DNA from: Membranipora membranacea
Taxonomy: Eukaryota; Bryozoa; Gymnolaemata; Cheilostomatida; Membraniporidae
DNA: 64,000 nucleotides
Reading direction: 5' to 3'
NCBI GenBank assembly: GCA_914767715.1
Contig: OU612065.1
Coordinates: 5,086,001-5,150,000 of the forward strand
The notes beneath the pieces are model-generated. The model searched no databases. It was given only the letters and a program-made list of their open reading frames with translations, and had not been told where the DNA came from. Made by a program: the position numbers and the translations under genes. Shown here piece by piece: positions 14,901 to 29,900 of the stretch; the first letter of the stretch is position 1; every line of letters starts with the position of its first letter.

Positions 14901-17900
14901 TCATCATCAATTATCTGAGCAAAGAAAATATGCATTTTTTATTTGCCATGGAAGAGCTGGAGTGTATAGTGAAAATAAATTAATGTCTTCTTTCAACTTT
15001 CGAACACTTTGACCATTTTGGGTTGTTTGTCATCGCAAGTATTGACCTACATGTAGGTGACCTATATGATCATACTTACTGCTACGCTGTCACTGCTTTC
15101 CCCATCGCTTGCTGTACTCTTAACCTTGGAGCTGGAGCGAGTTCTTTGATGAAAATTTGGAGGCCAATCTAGAGAATGAAGCTCTGGGCCTGGTAGTGAA
15201 GCAGCTCGAGCTAAACTTATCCTAGAACTCTCCCTTCCACCTGGTAATATCTCAATACTTCTATCCAGAGCTCGTGAGGCACAACTCTCTGTAAGACATA
15301 ACGTATTTGCTATTCGTGTTGAACATGACTGACCAATCATCCCATTCAATTTCTACGTGCCACCATTTTGAATGGGAAGCATTTCAATAGACACAAGATA
15401 CACAGACACATAATTTTAAGTCATACGCTTGGATCTTCATATGTTTTGATGATTGAATGCTCCCAACACATTCTCATATATAAACATTAGACACAAGGCA
15501 TGATAGCCTGCATGACCAAATTATCAAGCGATATATGAATATTAACACACCAGATTGGCTAAGTGGAGTTATAACAGGGTAATCACTGATACCCTTCATC
15601 TCATCCAGTATATGAGCCACATCACCGAGCTGATGGAGTACATCATGTCTAACACTGTGTGTCCTGAGTCGGGCTCTATCAATACTCAGGTAGTAATAAT
15701 CTCCTCGCTCTATTAGCTGGTACCCAGTCACATTAATTCTCTTAAACTCCTATAAAACATAAATCACAGTAAATATTAACTGGTTATCTAGCAATGTTAG
15801 ATAAATAAATAGAATAATTAGGGGAAATGTTGACGCTGCAGAGGAAATAGTGGAAAACATCAAGATACTTAGTATATGTAGAACAGGTCAAGTATATGCA
15901 TGTCTCTAGGTCTTTTTGTGTAGTCTCCAATGGTGATAACCGAGGGACTGCCCGTGAGTGATACTGAGAAGTGTAGCTCACCTCCAGGAACATCTCATGA
16001 CTCTTTCCAGGGCCAAACACATAATTTAAAGTCTCCTTAGCATATTTACACGAGACCTCATTCACACTGTTCTTCACATGCTCAGCCACCATTGCCAGCG
16101 TATCTTCTGTGATCACACCTGTCAGAATAAACACACCTTCATTTATAAGTTAATACAAGGAGAAATACACTATGCTACAAGATTTTTGCTAATACTGATT
16201 CAATACAAATGTAGATTCTGTGCTATAAAAAATACCAAATCATCTATCCGAGCTCATATAAGAGCATGATTGTTGAGGTTTGTGTGGGAAATGTAAAATA
16301 CAGACAATATGAGGAGTTATTTACCTGTGCTTCTCATGGCAGCAGCTATCTCATCCCTCACAAGCCATTCTATACTATCTTTACATTCCTTTACATGTTC
16401 CCGCTGTACTTCAGACAGCGCATCATCCATGTCTACTACAATCATAAAGTCTTTTATAATAATAATATATAAATAATAGTGATAATCAAATTTGTATTTT
16501 GCAAGGTTTCAAAATATAAACACATGAAAATTCATTACGATAGAGACACAACACTCACCATCATTAGCAGGGCTGGCCAGCTGATTGGTCACCTCATCTC
16601 CTCCCTGCTCTTCTATGATATCATCAGTCTCATCTCTGGGTAGTGTTAGACAGATAATATCCAGGGAGACCTGAGCGTGCTGAAGGTCCATATACTCTCG
16701 CTTCTTAAATCCTTCCTGAAGTTCACCTGTTAGTTAGATAATAAAGGGTGGTGAGCTCAGATCATCCTCAGAGGGTACATACACCATGTGCTCATACAGA
16801 TCATTGATTGATAGATTTGTATCTTTTTCTACTGTCCATAATTTCGAAACCAAAACATCTACCAAATCCGCTGGAGCCATTCATGAACGTTGGGTTCTAC
16901 GCCTTCTTGGTTTTGGTACTCACTAAAAATCGGTATTTCAGATAATCTAGCAACTAAGAATATGACTGTATTATATATTTCAGATCATTTTATCATTGAA
17001 CACCGGTGTGATAACTCCCGAGATAACTCACATAGACATACGGGTATATCCTTGACTGGCATATTGACTCTCTCATTCAACACACTGGCAGTGAGATGTA
17101 CAAATAAAGGTTTAGTTAGAACAGCAGAACTGCTGCCATGAGTAGATTGTACAGAGGCAGATGCGGAGAATAGCCTGTGGTCCTGGCGCTGTCTTATCAG
17201 ATCTGGGTTTCCATCCTCGTCCCCAGTCTCAAACATCTCAACATCCTCAGTATCGTAGTCGGGCGCACTCAGGTTTTCAGACTGAAAAACATGATAACGG
17301 TATGTCAGTTTTGATTAAATCATAGAGCATTCCCATCATAAAGTCTGTTTGCATATCCTGTTGTACAGTAGACCGCAGGCTAATAAACTGAAATCAGCTT
17401 CAATAAACTGCAATATTTGAATATCAAGCATATGATGCGTATAAAAGAGTGGGAAAGGAATACATAAAACAATACTCGTGGTTGTCAGAATGAATACAAC
17501 ACATCTGCAGCTGAATAAGAATATTTTGTTCCGTAATAACACACTGTGCAATCAAACACATGAGGAAAATTCAAACAGAAGTCACACAAGTTATTGACAG
17601 CTCGGTGGCCATATCTTTCTTCACCTATTTCTACCTCTTTGACTGTTTTAGTACTATGTGACTATGTAGAACATCAATATCCATAGGAGGAGTCAGATGG
17701 TGGTTATGACATTTTAGCAGCAACACAACAAAAGACAAAGTGATAAAAAAAATGCAAAGCTTACCTCATTATCAGAATCTGAACAACTTATCCAAAGCTG
17801 GTAAAATATAATTTGCACAAGATTGCTGATGAAATGCATTGCATATTGAAATTACATATACGCTCAGTGGAAGGTAAACGGCGCATTTATAACAAACTGC

Positions 17901-20900
17901 ATGTCAAAGCACAAACACTGGACAGCAGGCGATACAATGATACAATGATAATAGGAGGCCTACCGCACAAAAGCACAATCGTCGTTAGAGTAATATTAAA
18001 CATCCAGTCCTTACCATTTGTTGTTTTAGAGTAGGAGGACAGTAGTAATAAACATCCTTGCATGAAGGGACTGGTTTGAACCACTTGCCGAGTACCTCAT
18101 AGAATTTAGCCTTGATTCTCTCTGATGACGCTTTGCTATCACATGGCTTCTCAAATAGAGCAGAGCACGGTATCCGCACTGTTAAAGGTGATCGCAGGTT
18201 TGATGGTCTCATGCCCTGATCAGAGGATCCACTGCAATTATTATGGAAAAATAAATTCATTGAATTAAAAATACAATGATTTTTCAAACACTCATAACTC
18301 CCATTCTATCATAAATCATCTGGATCTATCTTCAATCAGAGGTGATTATTGGTGTAACTTTATATTATAAGCACCTGCTGCGTTTCTGTTTGTTTGCTGA
18401 TTCACTGTCGTTGATTGTTGTGAGCCCAGGAACTTCAAACTTGACTGATTTAGGAGTTGTCGGTGCCGTGTCCACAAACACCTGATCACTAGAGGAATCT
18501 ATAGTAGCCTGAAAACTCATATGTGAGCAGATGTGCTTGAGAAAGTCGGTAAGCTGTATCTCCAGGATGGTCGACTCCTCACATATACTGATAGCAGACT
18601 CGATATCATGACTAGACATGTTATAGTTCTTCTGTAGACTCGTAAATACACCTACACAAAATAAACTCAGTGTAAATATACCTACACAAAATAAACTCAG
18701 TGTAAATATACCCACACAAAATAAACTCAGTGTGGGGACTCTTACAAATAATATGAAAATCTTTCATAAGCTAAGCCTCCATTAGGTTGTTCAAGCGGAT
18801 GGTGGCATGTCGTAGCAGACAGCATATCATGAAAGGTAAAGATGTATGTTTCAGGTCCAACTACTTGAACTGGCAAAGCAGTTCAATCTTTTTATTGGGA
18901 CACTGCAATCATCTACGCACTGACCTGTGATGTAGCTTTTGAGGAATATTTCTTCACAGAATGAGCTGATCTCCAGTACGTTCCCATCAGTACAGGATAG
19001 ATCCATAGACGCAGCTCTAGTCAATGATCTCCTACTACATGTAGACTCTGTCCGATATCTACGTCTAGGATGTACGAATGTCTCACTTTCGTCAGATTTA
19101 TCAGAGCGATATGAGGTTCTGTATTCTCTACCATTCGAGTCATCTTGTGCTAACCTCAGATCCTAAAAATATCAAGTTGAGGTCTTCATGCCATGTTTAA
19201 TCAACAAAATATGACAGTCAACGCACAAAACAAGCCACACAAATATTGGACACTAAATTAAAAGTAGGTTGACGAAATATAAATAATGACAACATATCAG
19301 CAGAATTAGGGCAACTTTTCTTGTATGAATAAGATATTACTAATACTAATACTAACGATATACTCATCCTTCTTGACGTTATCTGTGCTGTTGTTGATCA
19401 AACAGTCGATGATCTGCTTTTTCGTGCAGTGATAAAGATAAATGGGTAGCACCATGTTATGCCTGGTCATGCTGGGGGTAGACTGAGAACTACTTTGGGG
19501 TGTGGGGGAGTTCGGCAGATTAAGAGGAGGTACCGCAGAACCAGGAGGTAACTCTCTATCTGAGCTTGTCATATAGTTTGAATCATCAGTTGTCTCCCCT
19601 TCACCATCTCCGCAACTCTCTGATAGGAGAGAAAACCCAAAAAATAAATGTATACTTGTCAGTTGAATGATTTTAATTTGAATGTCTCTTATTGTAAAGT
19701 GCACTATGTATAATTACAGACAACCATTCCAACAGTCATAAATCTGCCCCTATAAGTTAGGGTATTACTATTATGGCTTACATGCCTCTTTTTATCAGGT
19801 TGAGGTTGATATTGATAGCCGTAATCCCTCCTCTCCACTGGGGGAGGTGCCAACTAATACGTCATTGAGAAGGATAACAAGGTCATTATGACTAACCAGT
19901 GGCTCGGTGAGGATAGTTCCTGGTACATATCTCTACTAGGTTCTTGTAGGTAGCTGGTACAAACAGCATGCTGACACCTTCATTGCTATTCTTAGGATCT
20001 CTATCCTGAGTGTCGGGCGAGGAGGGGAAGCAATAACATCTCCAGCTGGCTATCTCCTCAGCTATCGTCGTCTCATCAGACACTTGATGAGATGAAGCAG
20101 TCGTACGGTCTGTGGACGGCCCACTCTGCTGATGCTGATCCACCAAAGAACCTCTACAAAGGTTTTTTTTAAATTTTAAAAAGGATCTGAAATATTCCCA
20201 GAGAATGGTTAAAAATAGTCAACTTTTTACTGTTCCTTCAAATGAGGGAATACAGGCTCAGTACATAAAATGTAAACCTATGTTCAAGAAATTCAGAAAC
20301 AGCCAAACTATATAAATCAGATCTCAATTCATATTCACAATCATACCCTCGAGATAGGTTAGAGGATGAAGTAGTCGTTGATTGCTCAGCCAGACCATCA
20401 GGCATAGAGTGATCAGTGTGTACAGCTGTATCACTAGAGCGACACTGAAAACATAGCGGGTCAATAACTGGGTCTCTGTCTCGGCTCTGAACCTGTCAAA
20501 ATCAGACATACTGGTAAGAAGCTAATAAGATTGTAATAGGGCTTTATTGTGAGTATGCCCTTTAGAATCCCAAAAAATTTCAATTTGTGACAAGCTTAGC
20601 ATGATTTTGAGTTGTCTTATCATTGTGCTACAAAGGGTAGACAAGAGCTCTGCCAGTTGTTGTACTCCTTAAAAAACAGTACTGTTTTTAAATCTCTGTT
20701 GTACTCCCACAACTGAAAGCAACAAGTACAATGTAAACACAGTTTCACTAACCTGGGCCATCAGTTTGTTGCACTCTTCACTTGTTAGCTCCATCTCATA
20801 CGAGTTCTGATGTTTATCCAGAGCATCAAACAAGTGAGTGAAGAATATTTCATTAGCTTTATGTGTATCACGATCATTATGGCAGGATCTCGGAGTCGGG

Positions 20901-23900
20901 ACCTCTGTAATACGATAATGTATAGCTTCTTTCAGAACTTATTCTATACATAAAGTTCAATCAATGGCGCATTTGTAAAAAGTTTGTCTTAGTGAGTGTT
21001 ATGTCATACATTGTAATGTCATGCCAACTCATAAATGATAAGAAATGTATGCAGTCTAGATGCTAAGGTCAAAATAAAGTACAGATTTTTCAAACTTAAG
21101 TATCAGAACTGTTTCGTCTGTAGGTCGACCCCCCCCCCATTATTAAAATTCACAATTGCCGATAAGTCAACAATAAATATTAACTCACCACTGATAGATG
21201 TACAGTATGTAGGCAGTAACATCTCTACCTGCTGACACATAGGCAGTAGTTCTATTAATGAGAAGGTGAAGGGCACCTGCTTCACTCTGTTTACTTCTTC
21301 CTCACTGCCATCACCGTGACAGTCTGTCGATAGCTTCTCTAGTCTACCTGACACCAGTGAGCTGTGGAATAGTTGATTGAGTTAATTGTGCATCAGTCAA
21401 AACTACAGGTGAGAGCTAAGCTCACTTCGCTCATATGAAAAGGTAACTCCAAATAATCCAATTGTGGGCAAAGCAGAAGCCTGGCCAGTGAATGTTGTTC
21501 ATAAGTATTTCCCATCATGTATGATTATTTTCATACACAACATATACAAGAAGTAATATAACCATGGATAAATAATTAGTACTATTACTCCTGTGAACAG
21601 GATAAAATGGTATAGTGGTTGGAATGCGCGCTAGACAATCTGAGGGTCCCAGGTTTGCTTACTATTCCTACCTTGTACAGGGGTGCGCTAAGTTGAATTT
21701 CTTGTGTATATGTTGCTATGTAATATGTTTCATGTCGTGTAAACACAGCTGGAGAGCTGCTTATAAAAGTGATTTACATATATTATCATGTTGGATTCAA
21801 TTTGCCTCCATCTCTCGTTGCACATATTTATGATAAGCTGCCACGATGTGGCTCAAGGGGCGCAACTCCAAATGATACCTAGGGATGCCTACCTGGACAT
21901 TGATGTGCGACTGACAGGTGAGCAGTACTTTAGCAGGTGCTCCAAAGTAGTGAGTAGAGTGATACATCTCTGGTCTACAGGTAACAACTAAAAACAAAAG
22001 ATCCAATGCTATAATAGTATTTCATGTATAGGTAGCATGACGCATGGACTCTTCTCATTCCCTTTACACACATTCACCTAAGTTGTTACACAATAATTTA
22101 GTAAAATGTCATCCTGCTATGATCTCATTCAAAACTCAGTAGAGAGTAGAAATGTGAATGTGTTTATATCAAATGATGGCATGTGACATTTTCTTGACAC
22201 CGTTGTGATTTCTGGAGATTTATTGAATTCCGGGAGCTGTCTGAAATTTAACCTCATTACATTTCAAGCGACCATCACCCTATCAGAATTTGGTCTTTTC
22301 CTTATATAACTTAAACATAATTCATTATTTCAACAACAGATTTCCCCAATATAAAAGCCACAACAAAATTGAGGTTTCCCAACATTGAACTGTTTTATTC
22401 GGCCATCGCTCAATGGTACAAGCCATGGCAAGTAGCTCTGTGTTCAGTGTAGGAAAACTGGCAGGGATAGAAATTAGTCATCTCCACAGCATTACCGGCA
22501 TGGTATATAGTAATGTATGCAAGGAAATAGTGTGGATCACCGTTAATTAAATAACTGATATCTATACACACAGCCTCATCCCTGCAGCCACAGCCCTGTG
22601 TGAAATCTACTATACTGGTAGTGGCATCACGGAGAGATAGTGGTTTTCACCAACAAGTATAGACAGATGACACATAACTCATTCATTATATGGTCGGTTA
22701 CTTTTTACACATTATCATAATGTGTTTCAATCGGAATCTGTCTGGATTAGGTTTTGAGAATTAAGTGACAATGTGTCATAACTATGTTGTAAATGGTATA
22801 TGATGGAATCACAATCCTATATGATGGGATCACGGATGCATAGATCGATGTCTTATGGATAACATTTTGGGACGAGTTTGGTGGCAGCAGTAAATTATCA
22901 AATCCGAGAACGTGAATCTTCATCAACATGCACATAGTTTCATAGATTGTAGTTGGATACTTTGTATGTGACTTTTAAATGTTAGAATAATAATCAGACG
23001 CCATGGTTTGTTTGTAGTGAATAGTCCCACCCGGGCTTCTAGGTCAACCTTAGTCATGGAATGTTACTTCCTTTTAAAAGTCAGTTGAAAATTGCACAAT
23101 GGGACAAAACTGTATGCAATATTAGCTAGTATTATAGGAGGGACTGCTTTTCTTACCATGAAGCCTATTTCTCTGAACTATCCATGATCGGGAAGACATA
23201 GTGATATTACACAACTTACTCCCAACATTTTGAAATGCAATTATTTCTTGCATTACATTGTTTTGATCAGGTCCCATCGCTTCATATAAACTAGTCAAAA
23301 AATCGTTTCCAAATTTCAACATATTGAACAGTTAATCTTATAAGACGTTGAAACATCCATCATCACGTGATTGAAATTGAGGATGTGAAGTCCATCGTAA
23401 ATTGATGGGTTCTTTATTCCAGCTTCAGATTCTATCTCAATGATCGATTCTCAGTATGTGTGCTAGAAATTAGCTTTAATATTTTGAGACTGTGACACAT
23501 AATCCATCATTGTGAAACACTCTTTTGCCGTTGTCAATCAATTTAGTCACATGTTGATGAGTTAATGGCAGGTTGTACTGGCTCCAAGCTATCCTATGTA
23601 GCAAATGAAAATTTATCAACTGCCTTATTGTCCTACTTAGCTTCCATATGGCAGAAATAGCAAATAGACGGGAGGACAAGACTTAGTATTAAAATCGAGT
23701 TAGCCGAGTATGGCATATGCCATCTCACCTAGAAACAATGTGTCAAATATACTTGTGCAATATCTGCTGTGGAGGATTATACTTCTAGATAGCCGATGAA
23801 TGATTGTAATACCAGCATTGACTATCGAACTGCTAAGTAATCCATGTGATCGTTAATCAGAGGGGCAGTCACTCAGTTTTGGCTGCATTTGTTACAAGTT

Positions 23901-26900
23901 TGAGTAGATTCTGTTACCAGGCATGTGTGTATAACATGGGCAGGCATAACACAACCCAGCAGACGGCCATACACAGGCCAGCCTTGTATGTAACCAATAA
24001 TGAAGTTTACAGTATACCAGTGAAAGTATCATAAACAGTCACATTTCTTGTATACAAGTTTCTCGATGAGGGACAGGGATTTGATACGATGCCTCATTTT
24101 ATCGAGAAGCCACAGGCATGGGATACACAAGCCTCTCATTATAGATCACAATGGCGTAGATAGATAGATAGATAGGGTTACTTCAGGATAGCATGGCCTC
24201 AATGGCTTCCATTTATAAGGTTGATAACATGATATGTCTAAAATGCTAGGCTAATGACAGGTTTCAAACAGCACACTATAATGGAGTGACTATTCCCTTG
24301 TAACCGTGAACAGTTTGTAAAGGCTAAAACACTCATGTCGAGCACTTGCTGGTCGTTATTGGCCATTAACTAAGTAACAATCTCTCATCTTATCAGAACT
24401 AAGCCAGCCACTCAGCTCAGCCCATGAATAGAGTTTGTCATCAATGTTTTTTATCTCATACACTATGTTTGTACAAAGTTAATTTATGGACCCTTTCTGT
24501 TAGCATAAGGAATATTCAATAAGATAGGAATTGGCATAAAAGCTCAGAAATTTTACAACAGGTATTAAGCAGTCTGTGAACTAGAATTGTCTTCATGTGG
24601 CTGTATTATTAATAAATAAGGCTGGTTGTCATGTTGGTTTGTGTCTTTTATTCGTTTTCACAATAGATAAAATTCAAGCCAGGTATTTAGCTGCATGAAA
24701 GAGATTGAACTACATTTGAACGTGCTAACTTTTTTTAAATTGTTTAGCCTACTAAAAGCTTACTGCATGGTAGCTGGATTGAGCGGAGATGAAGTAAACT
24801 GATAGACTGGTACATAATCGATGGGGTTTATATAAAATTGCAAAATCATTATTCAGTGGCCTCAATTGTGACCACAAATCAACCATCGAATAAGTGATGC
24901 ATAAAACTTACAATTTGTAAAAAGTGGCATAACTTGAATGAAAATATACAATATAATGATAAATATGCATGTAGATGTTGGATACAAAGCAAAGAGGGAA
25001 TGAGAGACAGTTAAAAAACGATGTTAAGAAAAAAAACAGTTTATCTTTGGTTGGCCTTTCATAAACATCAAAAACTACTTCCACTTCCATATTCAGTAAA
25101 TGCTGCCAAAAATCAGTTGCACAGTATTATAGTCAGTATAGGCCGATGGGGTCATTGCTGGTCCTTGACAGCCCCTGTGATGATGTCAATGATAAAAAGC
25201 AGTTGGAGGAGTTGAATCTCATCTGAAATGAACGAGGAGTTCCAACATCTCCACTGCCCAATAACATTACTAGGAGTCAAGGAACCTGACCCTGAACCAA
25301 ACATCGCACTCACATACGCATATCAAAATAAAATGATTACATAATGATTGATTGATATATTATAGTAAAAACTTTCAAAACTGAAAGCATAAATTATATA
25401 CACAGCAAAATGTAATATAAGTGAAGTAATCTAGTGGTCCTATGTCAAGCCCTAAGCAAGACATGTAGCGTTATGATTATCTTGACAACACCTACCTACC
25501 CATGTCCGTGTGGACTGTCATATGTGATATGCCAACTCAAACTGTGATGCGAGCAAAGGAAGTGTAACAGCCCACAATTCACACACTCTCAGACTCAATA
25601 GTATACAATTGAGCTGATAGCAAACCACCAGCCAGCATGGCCACTCGGCAAACACTGATAAACAAGTATTAGTGGTCCATCTCACCAAGGTAACCTAATT
25701 TACACAATGATAACAGCAAGAACACTTGAGGGTGCCTGCAAATGATTACAATTATACAAGGGCCACATTAACCAAATTGTCAAGCAAAAACTGCTACGTG
25801 GTGCAACACTTATCTCAAAATACCTGTAAACTCCCGCCAAAAGCAGGTGCCCATCTCTCACAAGGTAATAAAATTTCCAAAGAGCTCAACTGGCACAATT
25901 ATTACATGAGGTTCGCTGCACGAAGTATACTCATCGACGCAGCAAATAGTCCAGAGCATTTATCACACGTCAACCGATCAAGATAAGAGCTGAATCTAGA
26001 ATGCTCAAGCACACAATCACTGACAATAGGATGTGGATGTACAAACATTACATGCGACTAGTAACCATTCAACCATTCAACCATTCAGCGCAATTTGAAT
26101 ACCCTACATTCAGTGCTACACAAATACTATGATGAAAAGGCACCTTAGTTGTCTTGTCAACGACACATATGACAGGTCTATAATCATCCTATTCTATACA
26201 TGAGATGACCCAAATTCATAAAAGCTTGCCTACTAAACGCACACCAAATCCTGCCTATGTACAATAAACCTGAGTACCAGCATTGTTGTAATCCTGAGTG
26301 ATGACATGACACTAAACATTAAATTCAAGCTTCCCTGTTTGAAATAGAATCACTGATATAAGACCACATTGAATTATGCTATACATTACTGATTTCACTA
26401 CCTGCATAAGCGTCCATGCAAAATCTTATCTCGGAACCAAGTCACATCAGAGCAGTCTATGTTCAGCATTGTGGTAGAGCTTGGCTGAAAATTGACTTGT
26501 CATAAACACATGAAGCCGAAGAGTGTCATTTGATAAATTGCCTCACCAGTTAATGGGGCCAATCACTGAAGTAACGCATTCAACTCTGACCTTCGATATT
26601 CCCGACACATTCCATCCAATTAAAATAAAGCCTACTTTCACATGAAACCAGAGTTTAAAAAGGTCGGGTGAGTAAATTGTCTGATAGAAAAAAATAACTA
26701 TCTAGGCAGTTCAAAAAAGGCTGAATAGACCACAATTAGAGTGAAAAAAGAAAAATAAGGTTGAGAAAAATGTCACCATATCAATACATTGTTTGGAAAA
26801 TTTTCACAGAATAATGGATATTCTATAATCTTAAACTAAGAAGCCAAGGCTTTGACTCTTATCTTGAGATACCCGATCTTTGGCACTGAAAAGAGACAAG

Positions 26901-29900
26901 CTAAGCTGGAAGAGTTAGATCTGACATGAGAGTTTGTCTGCCAGACTCAATCTTCCAACTGAACATGACCATCAAATAATGAGTCAGTACATCACCTCTG
27001 GTGTCACCTCCTCTGGTGTCACCGCCTCTGATGTCACCGCAAGTCAGCCTGTGTGTAGATGCAGAAAGTATCGATGTAAACATTCTCAAACCTCTCCTTG
27101 CCAATTACTGAGAGCCAATGCTGTTGGCTTAGCCTATTTAAATTCACGCTGCTATCTTAAATCACTGCCACACAAGAGATAAGAAATCCAGTAATACCAT
27201 TACCATTATATACCAAATACTGCCATCGCCACGACCAACATGAGAGAATTCGTCTAAATATAAAGCCTACTCTCCGAAGCCTCACACACCCACCGAGATA
27301 GCAGAAATGAATACAATTACATGAGATGTGTGACCATACTCTTATCTTCATTCTTCAGTACTTTGATACCAAACCAAGTAGTCTAACCGGAGCGATGAAG
27401 GGTGCCATGCGGTACAAAGTTTACTGTGACGCTGATAACTACAAGACGCTTAAAAAACGCCTCCTTCCTCAGTAATTCTCAGCTCCAAATCTAGATAAAT
27501 TCTGCAAGTCTAGCGTAGCTGGTGCAACTTTTTCACCACCCATGTTTGATTAGCTACGGAGATCACTGATACACTGTATAATCATTTATCATCATTCGGT
27601 TGGTATGCCTGGTTGGCAGTCAGTCATGCAGCTAATCAAACTGCCAAAAACGGAGGTTTTTAATCAACCCTCAGTCTGCTCACATACAATACTAGCAGAA
27701 CAGCAACCCACAAAATCATCATAAGCATCACTCCAAATAAGCCAGTTGAAATTTCAATGCTCTCAATTTAATTTCTTACAGCCAATCCCTTTTCAAACTA
27801 TCAAGATGTCAATGACACACACTTCAACTGTGTGAATCCACGTTTCCTGAAAAGAACATCATCCCTTCAACCAATTTTCTTCAATCATTCAATAGTCGAG
27901 AACATTTAGAAGATGAAAGGTTGTGTACTATCATTGTTCAGAGAATGATTATGCATTTACGCCCCTTATTTGAACAGAGTAAGCTAAGCAGATAACATTA
28001 TCCACCTCATAATACAGAACAAATTGATAAAGGATGCACGCCCCCTTATTGACATGGTTACATGATCACAAACTGGCTAACTTCATACTGTCATGGCCAG
28101 CATGAGAAGAGCTCCGCTTAGCCCCAGGGATGCCAGCTGCTTTACAGCCAGTTACTGATTTATTTACGGAGACCTATTTCCACTGAAAACTGACACTTCA
28201 GTATAATAAACAAATCACTGGTTCAATTTACAATCACCACAGACTGTTTAAATAACATAAATACACTGAAATGACAAGCTAACTGAAACTGGTGTTGGGA
28301 TTCAAGCTACATAAACCGCATTAGAAATGCAGGACATTAGAATATGTGGCGAGCTTGCTAAATTAATATTATATCTACGAATGTCTATGAATGGCGATAC
28401 AAACATGGCTCCTGTCGATATATTCAAATATTTACACGCTCACAGCAGCCATACAGACTACATCCACATATCATGAATACTATGAGAGCAACGATGAGTC
28501 TCAAAGAAGCATTTTCTGCTGGTAGTGATCAAAATGAAATAAGCCTAAGATTGAATAGAGCTCAGAGAATATTTAAACCACCTGTTGCTATCATTCACAT
28601 ACCATCGCATTAAACTGACAATGCTGTTTGCTATGTACAGTAAATCCTTCCAAATTAGGCAGGCGATAATATATTGGGTGTTGGTAATACTAATCAACAA
28701 TGGTAGCTTTCCATCAAGTACTCTACTCAAAATCTCCATACAGAACATATCCACAGCGCATGTTCTAAAGGCATTACTTATAGGCCAGCGTGTCCATTGT
28801 TATTCTCTTCTTATTGTAATGTCTCTGTTGAGCCGTTCACAAGCATTCCTGGTTGTTGTCCATCCCTTTGCAGTGCTGTTAGGGGTAAACCAAGCTTTGG
28901 AGCCGACGAGGTGTAGCGGTGTATGGACGGTGAGTTTCGAGCGCTCTAAATTTTCTCCTGAGTGCTAGGCTGCTGGTAGATTTTTAGTTACCATTTTGAT
29001 ATGACATTTTGCGGTAGACTAGAGTAACTGCAGTTGGATGAGGGCCACAATACACAGCTTCTGAATTTCATCACGATAATAGGAATTTTTATGTTCTTTA
29101 CTAAAGGTCACAGTACAAATCTAATAAAAACACTGATGATTGATACAGTGTGAGTTTACACAATAGTGATATTTAACTTCTCATAAAGTCCTGATTATTA
29201 TTATTTAGTAGTCAAAACAGATGTTAGAATAGATCTATAGATGATAGATTCCTCTCATCAAGTTTATTTCAATAGTCTTTTTTTAAATCAAAGGAAAATC
29301 TGAGCGTAGCCTGTGGCAAGGCTGCGGTCTATGTATATGAGTGTGGTCAAGGTAGCTGTAGTAGTAAACTCTCCCTCTAATGTCTCTTTGTTGGAAGTGG
29401 TAGTGGTCGTCTTTATATGGCCGTACAGGATCATTGTACAGGTGTATCGTTAACTTCAGAATACTTTTTTGTTGTTGTAAATATGTAACAAGGGGCTTCA
29501 GTCTGCAAACTTTGCGGCGGAAGTGCACAGTAGCATGTCAGTTCAGATATCAGAGAGGTTATATTGTCGCATATCTCGATGGCACTTTCATATTTGACTG
29601 ACCTAAATCCCATAAACTGAGCAGCAGTTTTGATTAGATTCAGCTAAATATTTGCCGAGTTTACTAATAAACACACTGTAACTAACAGTGGGAATGAAAC
29701 TTGAGAAGAAACAGTTTTAGTTTACATTGTAAATTAAATTACCAGCTATCTCAAGACCTTTGCGCTAAAAATGGTGTTCTATTTTTTTACTTGGGCTTTG
29801 GATTAAATGTCTCTTCTATATTTCATACCATTCGGCGCTTTACTATCTCACACGATATACTGTATTCCACACTGCAGGTTTTTGATTGCTATCACAATAG

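Larger units (their letters stand above)
21362..29464 (-). other. Largest SZT2 intron (8.1 kb)
   Basis: Sequence between exons 29616-29465 and 21361-21189. It holds the SINE candidate near 21.6 kb, a possible two-exon minus-strand gene at 22,410-23,322, a short GATA-type microsatellite near 24,155 and a 15-bp tandem repeat at 26,992-27,040. The remaining 24-29 kb shows only short reading frames without splice-site or homology support. Confidence 0.6.

Noticed and set aside
26992-27040. Possible CRISPR-like or regulatory array
   Set aside because: Short 15-bp direct tandem repeats without spacers in a eukaryotic intron: a minisatellite.
28585-28968. 127-residue plus-strand frame in the large SZT2 intron
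   Set aside because: Hydrophobic, AT-driven composition, no recognised domain, no splice context, and open frames also exist on the other strand.
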